A stretch of DNA of 64,000 nucleotides, from the NCBI RefSeq assembly GCF_048544455.1, contig NC_133531.1, positions 62,472,099-62,536,098 of the forward strand. Direction: 5' to 3'. Positions within the stretch are counted from its first letter, which is position 1; every line of letters begins with the position of its first letter. The notes below the pieces were generated by a model. It did not search any database, was not told the DNA's origin, and saw only the letters and a list, made by a program, of their open reading frames with translations. The position numbers and the translations under genes are program-made. Below, in pieces: positions 54,063 to 64,000 of the stretch. Source of the DNA: Silene latifolia. Taxonomy: Eukaryota; Streptophyta; Magnoliopsida; Caryophyllales; Caryophyllaceae.

Positions 54063-57000
54063 GAACGATCCTCAGGCCTAAACCAATGAATCCAATGAAC
54101 ATAGGAAGAGTCTAAATAAAATGAACCGGGATAGAAGCGTTAGGAGCACACTAAGGTAAGGTATGAGTTCGGGGCCCCCTCACACCGAACAGGACGGCCC
54201 TCTCGGTTTGACCCGGAAACCCCGAGTGTATATGAGAGAAAGGGTAGCAAAGTTGCTTGAGGTAGAGCATGAAATTCCTACATCGTTGTCTAAGTGTTAA
54301 CTGATTGATACATTGATTATTGCATAATCGAGTGATGTATACCTTGCGACCCATATATTCTAACCTTTCTGCAGGACAACGCTACGGTAAGTATTTTGTA
54401 TGAATGATGACGTGAGCATATGATGTTGTAGAAATGAGAAATAAAATTTTCGAGTTCAGGTTAATAATCAATGAAGTGTTGTGGTAGCCGTGAGTATGAA
54501 AATAATTGCGAGTCAATGATAGTACCTAGTTGGATGTTGAATGATGTGTTGATTGTACTATTATGCCTAGTAATATACGGTTATGTGATCCCGAAGCCAT
54601 GCTAGTATAGTATTGTGATAGTAATTAGAAACACTGTTGAATTGCATGTTTTTAGTCATAGCAATCGTGATTTAGATGTAAGGAGTAGATCGAGATGCGA
54701 AGGGATTCTACGGGATAGATGTTTACGAAAGTACAGTGTGAGATTTAAGTTAGGATGAGTTAGTATCGATAGTATGGTTGTAAGAGTTTGAAACATAGAA
54801 AATGAATGACCTAGTGCTGAAACACGTTGTATGATTTTACTCTCGAATTGATCTTACTGCCATTTCTTTTCTGTTTATTGCCTAGGGATGAACATTTTAT
54901 GAGAGATAGCCTCGTGAGTTAGTGTTCATTTGGCGTTGGTTTCATGCTTATATGATATACGGATTAGGAGTAATAAATATTTTAGTGGGCTGTGGTCAGG
55001 AAGTTCTTGTGCAGTGATGTTTTGACAAAAGATTTTGTATAAGTCCTCATTTAAATTGTATTAATAATTTTTGCATAATTCCAACTCCATCGATAAGAAG
55101 ATTCACATATGTTTTCAAATTGACAAACCACGAAAATTCTTGATTTCTCTATATTAAACGGTGGGTTTTGCAAACTGACTCAAGTCTTGGACCAATTGCT
55201 GTCACATGTTTGTTTGGACCAACTGAGTTGTAAAATTCTTTAAAAATGAAAATTTTGTGCTTTGGACCTAATTCTTTTTCCCCTGTGTTTTAACTCTCCG
55301 TGTTTTATAAAGATAATATGAATCAAATTTTAATCGGACGGTTATTTATTCGTGATCTTTGAAAGTTACAACGTGAAACATGACTTGTAAAATGTGTGTT
55401 CTAGGTTGAGTTTCATGCAGTTGTTTGAATAATTCATGAGCCTTAGTAATGTGAATTTATAATGCTTTATATGACGATAGTAGCACGCATGTTCAGTAGT
55501 TATGTATCTTAACAAGTGTTAAAATTAAAACTTAGTTGATAACATTGTTGGCATGATAGCGTGAGTAAAATGGGATAGCTTAAATTGATTCTTAATCAAG
55601 GGTGAAATATTTTATACGAATCCAGTTGTTGCATATTTTATGTATGTTTGGCAAGTTGTACTATCTCTAGTATGTTCATCATATTTGCATGATGGTCGGA
55701 TATATATATAAATATAAAACTATGTTGTCATATCTTGGTGAAGTTGATGGCGTTAAAAGTTAATTGATTGTTCTAATATCCACACATGAATAATTATAAT
55801 AATTATGTCTAAATGATTACACATGGGTGGTAGTAATGAGTATGTCTAAATGTTCACACATGTAGGATGCATCTGAGTTCCAATGTATTTCACATGAGTT
55901 GTGTGCCCATAGTTATATTTATTACCGTCATCGCATTAAATTATTTCAGTTGGACCTACACCTATAACATGATAGTAAACAGTGTTGTTATTCCTTATTG
56001 AATATGTTCGTTATTACAATGTCATGGAATGCTAAAGTGATTCTTGCAATTGTATGGGTGTGATATAAAGGAAACTGTTTGATATAACACGACAATTGGC
56101 ATATCTATATTCTCGAGTCGTTACTATCAATTATAATATAATAAATATTGTTATGATAACTATGTTGACAATTATAATAGGATAACCCTTTGATGACTCA
56201 CATGATATGCATTGGTTTAAATGATAGTCATTATAGTTACATTTAATTGAGCCTACGAGTTGCCTAATTATTCAATCATGCAAATCAGAGAAGTTGTTCA
56301 AGTTGCTAATCTTTTATCATAACTAGTGTTCTACAAAGTATATGATGGCAAATATGTGTTTAAACTATTTATACAATATTTCTTGTTTTCTTTGAAAATG
56401 AATTATACTAAGTTCTTTGGACACAATTGAATGATATGGTTGCTAAAATGTGAAACATAGGTGTGATATGGAAGTAATGTTGTCGTTGTCATTGATCATA
56501 TGTAGTTACTTTTATTGGGAAACATGTTTTCAGAATTGATATCGTGCAAACAATTTTTATAATTTTAAATATGAATTATGAGTATGTTGTTGATTGCTTA
56601 AATTCATCGACCTAATTCGTGACCTAAACCAGTGAGTGAGTAAATGGTTGTATGGACATGCCAATAAGATCCTGTGATTGTGATAGATAGTAGTGGTAGA
56701 TCTATTTATGTGATATGTTTACAAATGTGAGAAGTTCTTAAATTGTTTTGTTGATTTTGCTCTCGCTCGTTCATAGTCTATAATTGATCATCAAATTTAT
56801 TAGTTGTGAAACCGTGTAAACCATGATTCCTTTCGTGTTGTTCTTTTAGTTGATGTTGTGTTTTTAAGTTACGCATGAGCTAGTAATAAATGTTACGTGT
56901 TGACAATCAGTTAATTCCTTAATAAAACCTTGTTTCGACCTTAATGTTGATGCGCAACCTCTTATCGTGTATTCTTTCCTGTCACGTGTGGTTGATAATG

Positions 57001-57632
57001 ATTTTGTTGCATAGGTATATGAAAACTTGAAAAGAGGTTACGAGGACGTAACCATGTTTCTAGTCGGATAGGATTGTAAAATCTTAATGTTTATATTGCA
57101 CTTATTTGTAGATGGTAGTTTTGATCAAGTAAATGTTTCGTTGTGGGGTACCTATGCAAATGAGTTCTATATGTTTTATTCCTACTTCTGTTAGTTGGTT
57201 GAGGTGTAAAAGAAGAGTATAGTTAAACTACTGGTATTGAGTTATGAGTGGTAGGGCCTTTGTGCCGAGTTACGTTTACGGTTCAGTGAAACCATGGTTA
57301 TTGACTTACTTGAGTCTGTGATCGGAATTTAAATGGAAGATGACGGTGTTCTCAGATGAATATTTAGTTGTTATACGAGTTGTGTTCTCGGGTAGTTTTT
57401 AGTCGTAGTTAATTGAGTTAAGTAACGATTTGAGTTAAACTTCGGGACGAAGTTTATTTTTTAGGAGGGCAGAATGTAACATTCCGTATTTGTTATGTTA
57501 ATTGAGGTGTCAAAAGTGTGTGTTAACCGTGTTAGAAATGCGTGACGTCCGTATGTACGATATACAATACCCTTCTGATGTTTGAGTACGGGAGCGAACT
57601 TCGGGACGAAGTTCATTTTAAGGGGGGGAGAC
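54063..57632 (+). other. Non-coding internal region of LARD-type element
   Basis: No ORF above about 70 codons and no gag or pol motif. Three hairpin/PPT modules at its 3' end: 57036-57053, 57437-57455 and 57596-57614. The second is followed by AGAATGTAACATTCCG, which looks like a decayed LTR start; the third by AAGGGGGGGAGAC, the working PPT. Confidence 0.75.
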
Positions 57633-59878
57633 TGTAATACCCCGTATTTTATTTGAGCGAGATATTATTATTTAGTAGTATCGTAAAAGTAATTAATTGA
57701 TTCATATTGTAAGATGAGTCGGGTTTATAGTTTTAGGTGGCATTTTTGGGTCAAGATGTTATAACCCATTTACCCATTTACCATATAACCTAATTTTAAC
57801 CTAAGTTTAACCTAATTCTACCCTAACACAAAACGTCCTACTCCCTCAACCCGCCTCCCTCACGCCTCCCTTCTTCATCAACACCATTCATCTGCTTTCA
57901 CGCATAAAGAGAGAGAGAGTGAGCCTGAGTGGTGACCGTGCAGCAGGGAGGAGCTAGGGGCGAATGGCGGCGATCTGTGGGTGGCCATGGTGGCCGTTGT
58001 AGTGGCGGGAAGGTAAGCGATTAACCCTTTTCTCTGTTTTCATATTTTTACGTCGGGGTCTTGGTGGTTGTGTCGTGTAATCGTTAAGGGAGTTTATGGG
58101 GGTTGTTGACGGGGTATAGGAGTAGGGTGGTAAGGGGCGAGTGTAGTGGTGGTGGTTAGGGCGGTTGTTGGTGGTGATAGTGGCGGAAAAAGGCGCAGCG
58201 GCTGGGGGGTGGCAAAGGGGTTATAACACGGGTTTTCGGGCGAGTTTAGAGGGGTAAGGTTTGGGCGGCACCACCGTGGACTAGGGGAGGTCGAAACAGG
58301 GTGGTCTTTGTGGTGTCGTGTGCGTGGGTTGGCAGCGAGTTGACTGGTGGTTGTTTGGGCAGTGGTTAGTTATTAGTGCGGTGGTGGCAGGTTGAGAACG
58401 AGAGGTGTTGGTGATGCGTGGTGGTGAACTAGGCCAAATGGCGGCCTTAGTTTGAACCGCCGGCGGCAGTCGACCCAGTGGGGGTGGTTGTTGGAGGCTG
58501 GGTTGATGTGGGGACCACGACTGGTGGTTGTCGCGGTGGTTTAGGTGGTGCGTGAGGAGAGTGGGTGCGTGTGAAGGGGGTGCGAGCTGTTTTGGTTTTG
58601 GAACGGGTTTTTCATAATTTAATCGCTATGTTTCGTAGTGGGGCGTATTCTAAATTAATTAATTAATTCCCGAGTGCATTAAAATGATTAAAGACGGGTT
58701 TGAGTCGGGATGTTTGAATTGTTTAAAGTGATTCGGGTATTTCTTAAATCATATAATTCGTCTAATCTTTTATTTATCATATTAGTTATTTAATTTAATC
58801 CCCGAGTCGTTTAAATAATTAGAGATGGACTTTGAGTCGAGACTGGTTAAAATGGAAAGTTACTATATCGGGAAAGTTTCTATTTTGGGAGATTGCTATA
58901 TTTAGTAGTTAGTAATTATAAATATTATAATTGTTTTAGGTGACGGATTCGTGAAGGATCGATAATCAGATTTGTTGCTTTATTTTTAATTTGCTTGAAC
59001 TACTTAATTGGAATTCTTTGGCACCTTGAGGTAGGGAAATACACTTGTCCTATTATCGTTGTTGAATTGTGTTGACTTGATTCGTGGTTGTTGATTTACG
59101 TTATGTTTCATATACGGGAAGATGATTGATTGAATTGATTATATTGAGTATGATATCACAACATCGGGTAATCAGCATAATTTTATGATTTATCAGTTCA
59201 TCGATTTATATATATATATATTGTGTTGCACCAATTTCTTTTGAGCATTCATATGCATTGGAGTTGGAGGATGGTGTGGTAGTGACGATGTTGAGATACG
59301 ACGTGAGTTGTGACAAGGCCCAGGCGGGTTCTGCAGGACTTGCCCTGGTGTCCTCAGCTGCGAGCTGGCAGATCGGCTACGGTCGATATATATAGTCTAA
59401 GGGATAGGTATGGTGGGTTGTCCGGGTTATGAGATATGAGAAATGAGATATGAGATACGAGTTGAGATGGAGATGGAGGTGACGGAGGATCATGCATATC
59501 ATATTTTGTTGTTTAATTGTTTTCCTACTCGGCTTTGGTGACCTTGTGTATTCGTGTACGCCTGTGATGATCCAATTATTGGGGAGCAGATTGACAGGTA
59601 TTTCAGAGACTGATGGGAGCTGGCCGGGAAGAGAGCTTGGATGACTGACTTAGTGCCTAGCCCACCTTAGTCTTATTAGTAGATTTATCAGACTTTATCT
59701 CTTGGTCATATTTTTGGAGGCTTTGTTTAAATTTCAGTTGTAACCTCACTATGAACATTTTAATAAAGTACTGTGTTTCTTTCCTTTGTTATCTACTGCC
59801 TCGGGTTTCCGAGATGGTAACACCGTCATTTATCTGAGGAGTCCAAGTTCAGGCCCTTAAATAAATGGGGGTGTTACA
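57633..59878 (+). repeat. 3' LTR of LARD-type element
   Basis: 2246 bp, same landmarks as the 5' LTR; hairpin at 59800-59813. Confidence 0.92.
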
Positions 59879-59890
59879 CGGGGTGTTACA

Positions 59891-60595
59891 ATATCTTACA
59901 ATCCCTAAGAAGGTTTGGGTCCCGGAACCGAATCGACTAGATTGTACAACACCTACAAGTCGACTTAACCCTCCCTATCCAACTATATGTATGGTCTAAT
60001 GAGACTCGAGTTGGTTTATGTCTTACAAGTCTCATTGAAAGGGTAAGTGATGGGTAAAAAATGCAAGGATTCATAGGCTCGCATTTCATCAAACATAACA
60101 TGTGCATAATTGGAAATCACAACAAGCAAGCAAATTAATTACGAAAACATATTAGATTAAGCATGAATCAATCCCCATGTTGGTTTCCCCTAATTCCCCA
60201 TTAACCCTAGTTAAGGAAACTACTCGCTCATTATAAAGTTTTACATGCTAACAAGGTTGTCAATCATACTAGCAAGGCAAAACATGATGAACAAATGAAG
60301 ATGATTAACAATAATTAAAAAAGGGATTAAGATAGAATTATACCTATATAGATGATTCCAAATAATAAAGCAAAGAATAATAGAAGTACTTGATGATTGA
60401 TGGAAGGTTGTCAATCCTCCAAATAAACCCAAATAATCTTCTAATTACCCAAAATAAATGATGAACAATAGAGAAATTAAGAAATGATATTTGTATTAAT
60501 GCTAAATTAAGAGATGATTACAAGATTAAGAGAGTATTAAGACTTGATTAAGATAAGGTTAAGATCCTATTAAGATGATATGCCAATCTAGGTAG
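59891..60595 (-). repeat. 5' LTR of copy B, second part
   Basis: Resumes at ATATC (TSD) and matches 82-800; stops at 60595 where a copia LTR begins. Confidence 0.88.
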
Positions 60596-60663
60596 TGTAG
60601 GAAATATCGGTATACTTCCTCTATAAATATTCGGATTATAACGAAATTATAATTATGAAAAAC
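60596..60663 (-). repeat. LTR fragment, 68 bp
   Basis: Identical to 61610-61677, then diverges at once. Confidence 0.85.
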
Positions 60664-61595
60664 ATTCAACTAAATAAAAATTCATCTACTATAAATTAAT
60701 CATTCAAGACATAATTCCTTAATTATGTAGAGTAATTTATCCAAACTACCTATTTAAATGATCAAATTATGTGACAATTCCTCAATTACTCACAATAATT
60801 CCAATCTTAATACATATTAATCTTGTAATATGAATTAATCCAACATTATTTTAAACCTCTTTAAAATAATTAGGTATCTTAAATTTCGTGAACTTTTTCA
60901 CAACAAACAATCATACATTACAAGTAATGTATAAAGATTATTGGCCAAAAATAAAATAAAAAATTTATTACTCGGCATATAAAAAAAAAAACAAAATTTT
61001 TTTTTCTCTTTTCTATAATGCTCTCGGCATTTTAAAAAAACAGATTTCCCTTTTTTTTCTAAACTCGGCATTAAGCCCTAAAACAAGAAAAAAACAGATT
61101 TTTTTTTCTTTTTCCTGCTCTCGGCAAACAGCCAAAAAAAACAAAACAGGTTTTTTTTTTTTTCGAAAACACCCTTTGATAATGAACAAATTTGTTTAAT
61201 GTTGCTACTAGAACAAGATTGGCATAATCATCAATATTTAAATTAATGAATCATGATCCTTAAACAACAATTTAACATCATGTGTGCCAAAATCTATATA
61301 GCAAAAACAAATAATCATCATTAACCAAAAACAATTCCCATTTACATTTCAATTTAATTCTTATTAAATCAAAACATCTACAAATTTATCATATTATCAT
61401 CTTAACAAATTACAACAACAATATGAATAAATCTAATGGAAACAAAACATCAAAAGGCAAAAATCATTTCGGCAAAAGCAAAAAAAATAGCTCTCGGCAA
61501 ATAAAAAAATTCGGCCGAAATGAATTTTTTTTTTCTCAAATTGATTTTGTTTAAATCCATTTATGAAAATCATACAAAATAATTTCGTGGCCTTG
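60664..61595 (-). other. Leader with CTCGGCA words and homopolymer runs
   Basis: A/T-rich, with long A and T runs (60980-61160) and five CTCGGCA words plus two TCGGC variants between 60970 and 61515. No gene. Confidence 0.6.
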
Positions 61596-61607
61596 GCTCT
61601 GATACCA
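61596..61607 (-). other. PBS (initiator tRNA-Met), copia-type
   Basis: Minus strand TGGTATCAGAGC, two bases from the LTR. Confidence 0.88.
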
Positions 61608-61609
61608 CT

Positions 61610-62686
61610 TGTAGGAAATATCGGTATACTTCCTCTATAAATATTCGGATTATAACGAAATTATAATTATGAAAAACGAGTCATAAATGAAATTACATAA
61701 ACAAAAGTATAGAGATATGAATCAACCTTTGGTCCTAGCAAATTTGGCCTAAGAACAATATCGAAATCGATATTCTCCTAATTGTTGCACCCAAGATGCT
61801 ATGAGAAATGCCCCTCAATTTGCTAGAATGAGATCCCCAAAATTGATGATTAATTTTTAGGGTTTATGTTTTGATGAGAGAATTAGGTTAAGAAAAACAT
61901 GTAAATCAAAAAATGAATCCCTCCTCACCTCTTAAACCGTGTAAGTTGAGAGAAAATAGGGAAATATTTTTTTTCTTTATTTTTCTTCCTCTTTCTCGGT
62001 TTGACCGAGTGACCCCAACAACCAAATGAGGATATAATCTTTTTATTTTTGGTTGTTTTCTAATTGTATATTATGTGTATGATTTATCAATTGTCATATA
62101 TATCGACATGTAATAATAAGTCCACTTATAACAGTTTGCAGTCGATTTATCAATACCAGTCTGTCAACATTTATTATGACAATATTGTATAATATATATA
62201 CATTAACTATAAATATCGTATATTTATAATTTGATTATTAAATATAACCGTTTATGTTTAATTACGAATTAACATCTTAATTCGTTTAAGCTAACATTAT
62301 ATACAATAATTAAATATAACATATTATATTCAATTTACGAATTGACAGTTAATTCGTCTCAGCTAATATTATTTAATTGTATTAAATAATTGTCTCATCA
62401 TCACATTGACTAACTGTTTAGTCAAATACATAGACTAACCTTTTACTCAGGCATCAATGTGATCATATTTTCATATAATCACATCTCTCAAACACATCCT
62501 TTAGGTGTGACTTTTAGGGACCAGTTGATCACCGCCATCAGTATGATAATAACGTCAAACTTCTAGCAAGCCAACCGTTATTAAGTAAACGTTAATCAAC
62601 TGATAAAATACGAAGTATACCCTTGTGAACCTATAAGAGATTTATATATGTTATCACACTAATTGTGGAGGACACAAGCTCCAACA
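61610..62686 (-). repeat. Full copia-type LTR
   Basis: Plus strand TGTAGGAAATATCGG ... CTCCAACA, 1077 bp. The minus strand starts TGTTGGAGCTTGTGTCC, like the LTR at 6859. Confidence 0.85.
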
Positions 62687-62849
62687 AACTCCCACTTGTC
62701 CTCACAAGTGTATGTGCGATAACCGATTCTCATATCCTAAAATTTCGCCCACTCAATGTAAAACAATTTGCAAAATCCGTATTCACAAAGGTCGTATTTT
62801 ACAAGTGATCAATATCAAGAGTGGTTTTCCCGACTAGAGAGTTGAAAGA
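62687..62849 (-). other. PPT and 3' internal tail, copia-type
   Basis: The minus strand reads GACAAGTGGGAGTT into the LTR. The stretch matches the reverse complement of about 14150-14293 in the first copia element (for example ACTCTCGATATGATCACTTG there). Confidence 0.75.
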
Positions 62850-64000
62850 AATGTAGATCTTTATACATACTAACATACTCATATATGTTGAAATTAATTT
62901 GTCATAAAATTAAATACGGATTTTATGCATGCAAACAATATAATAAAATAGAGAAGAAATCATATCCTTACAATGGAATTTCGGTTTAATGGGGCACAAA
63001 AGAAATCTCCTTTTCTTTTGTTCTTGAGCTTTCCTTTAATGGAAGAACAAGATCTAAGTGTAGGATCTCTCCTTAGGAATAATACCCAAAGCTAACTCTT
63101 AATCTAATTAATATTATTTGAGCTAGTATAATATTAATCTAGTGAAAAATTGAACCAAAAAGTTTGGTTTTTACTCTCTAAAACCGGGTAGGAGTAGTAA
63201 GTAGGAAGAGTATTATTTTTATCTCTCTAAAAATAATATGTTGTGAAGTGAATGAATAAAATTATTACCAAAAACATGCATATAGAGAATGATAATAATT
63301 TAAGCAAAAGCACCCTTGTTCTATCCAAGGGAAAACCGGTTGGGTGGAAGAGAAAGGCCAATGCATGGGCTAGGTGCTCTTCCACAAGAAGCACTAGGTA
63401 TGCATGCCTAGTGTAAAAAGAATGATTACATCTTCCACTACACTAATTAACATTATAAGAATATGTTAATTAAGTCCAATATTTCGGTCCAAATGGATAA
63501 TATGAAATCCATTTTATTTTTGTCAATTGTCAATATGTCACATGTCATATGTAACATAAATTTGTTATGTATTTTTAACATATTAAAAATCAACGCATTA
63601 ATAAAAATACGTCATATACAAAAATCGACTTAGTAATTCATAATTACTTGTACCAAAATATTTTACCGTTTATAAATCGCATTTATAATAATTCATTCAA
63701 ATCCAATTGTTTCTTTAAACAATAATTTCATCCGAGTAATGATACAATTCGATTACTCAGACCGTATCTCATTTAATCACATTTCAATTTGATACGTAAA
63801 TTTTACTTCCAAAATCGTCCGTCAATTTTTCAAGTAATTTAATTAACTCGTAACATTATACGATTAATTAAATGATCAATTAAGAGTATTACCCTATAGG
63901 TATGACCTAGGGGTCAATCGATCACCACCGTCGCACGACGAGTAATGTCAAACTCTAGTCGGCCAATCATTACCGATATATGTTGTTGATTGTGGTAGAA
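62850..64000 (-). repeat. Third copia-type LTR, cut by window end
   Basis: Landmarks of the 6859 LTR in reverse: ATGCATGCAAAC near 62917 and, at 63900-63985, a block like CACCATCGTCGCACGAC and CCAATCATTACCGATAT. The start is placed by similarity and is approximate. Confidence 0.6.

Larger units (their letters stand above)
51803..59878 (+). mobile_element. LARD-type element without coding capacity
   Basis: 8.1 kb, plus strand, TSD CGGGG (51798-51802, 59879-59883). LTRs of 2245 and 2246 bp are highly similar. PBS for initiator tRNA-Met, internal 3.6 kb without ORF or recognisable gag-pol, PPT before the 3' LTR. Fits the 'large retrotransposon derivative' class; hairpins at both LTR edges match the Tekay element, suggesting that kind of helper. 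Confidence 0.9.
35531..59890. mobile_element. Composite insertion with inverted LTR ends
   Basis: Flanked by ATATC on both sides. The left end reads TGTAACACCCCGATTTATG and the right end is its inverted copy. Before the LARD insertion (TSD CGGGG) the right end read ...CATAAATCGGGGTGTTACA. About 100 bp at each end are inverted repeats (35531-35633 versus 51700-51802 plus 59884-59890). The left part is a minus-strand LTR plus PPT modules; the right part (about 49640-51640) matches LARD internal sequence on the plus strand. A normal LTR element would have direct, not inverted, ends. Confidence 0.75.
29254..60595 (-). mobile_element. Family A, copy B (interrupted)
   Basis: Same element as copy A from copy A position 3247 onward; everything left of that, including the 3' LTR and PPT, is deleted. 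The remaining 5' LTR is split by the 35531-59890 insertion and ends at a further insertion at 60596. It gives a near full reading of gag and an intact ORF-X. Confidence 0.85.
60596..64000 (-). mobile_element. Rearranged copia-type LTR cluster
   Basis: Minus strand, distantly related to the 6859 element. Order: LTR fragment (60596-60663), leader (60664-61595), PBS (61596-61607), full LTR (61610-62686), PPT and 3' internal tail (62687-62849), then another LTR-like region to the window end. The full LTR thus has internal sequence on both sides. No coding part remains. Confidence 0.75.

Overview
The window looks like plant nuclear heterochromatin, almost certainly from a eudicot with a large genome; Caryophyllales is a guess I cannot test here. 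I see no host protein-coding gene, no tRNA or rRNA gene and no CRISPR array. Nearly all 64 kb is nested LTR retrotransposons, plus one truncated CACTA-type DNA transposon. The evidence is paired LTRs with TG...CA ends, 5-bp target-site duplications (TSDs), primer-binding sites (PBS) matching the 3' end of tRNA-Asp or initiator tRNA-Met, polypurine tracts (PPT), and retroelement proteins.

Layout, left to right. (1) 1-18285: copy A of an Athila/Tat-like Ty3/gypsy family ('family A'), minus strand, split by a decayed Ty1/copia element (6859-15592, TSD GATCC). (2) 18286-20515: one LTR of a large non-coding family, minus strand. (3) 20516-27851: a Tekay/Del-type chromovirus, minus strand, with gag, protease, RT, RNase H, integrase and chromodomain, broken by frameshifts and stops; its right LTR is cut short. 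(4) 27852-29253: the right part of a CACTA element carrying a possible captured exon. (5) 29254-35530 and 59891-60595: copy B of family A. (6) 35531-59890, inserted in copy B's LTR (TSD ATATC): a composite insertion with inverted ends. It holds family 2 (36562-47769, TSD CCCGA), a second Athila-like family, and a coding-free LARD-type element with 2.25-kb LTRs (51803-59878, TSD CGGGG). (7) 60596-64000: rearranged copia LTRs.

The most interesting signal is in families A and 2. Both keep Gag and an Athila-type protease, both lack any RT, RNase H or integrase, and both carry a further ORF ('ORF-X', ATHILA ORF-1-like) downstream, where Athila elements carry an env-like gene. Both also have clusters of short, self-complementary motifs at matching places: about 300-550 bp inside the LTR and in the spacer before ORF-X. 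The motif differs by family: CTCGATCGAG in family 2, and alternating GACGAGCG/GACGCTCG in family A. CTCGATCGAG clusters also occur in the unrelated Tekay element. I propose, as inference only, a cis-acting system of pol-less elements, possibly read by ORF-X or by a host factor.

How the parts would work together: Gag and protease would build particles, RT and integrase would have to come from an autonomous Athila/Tat relative in trans, and tRNA-Asp would prime cDNA synthesis. The chromovirus and the LARD-like elements form a second group. They share a U5 hairpin (CTCGG-N4-CCGAG) just upstream of an initiator-Met PBS, and a hairpin next to the PPT, so the LARD-like elements are probably mobilised by Tekay-type enzymes.
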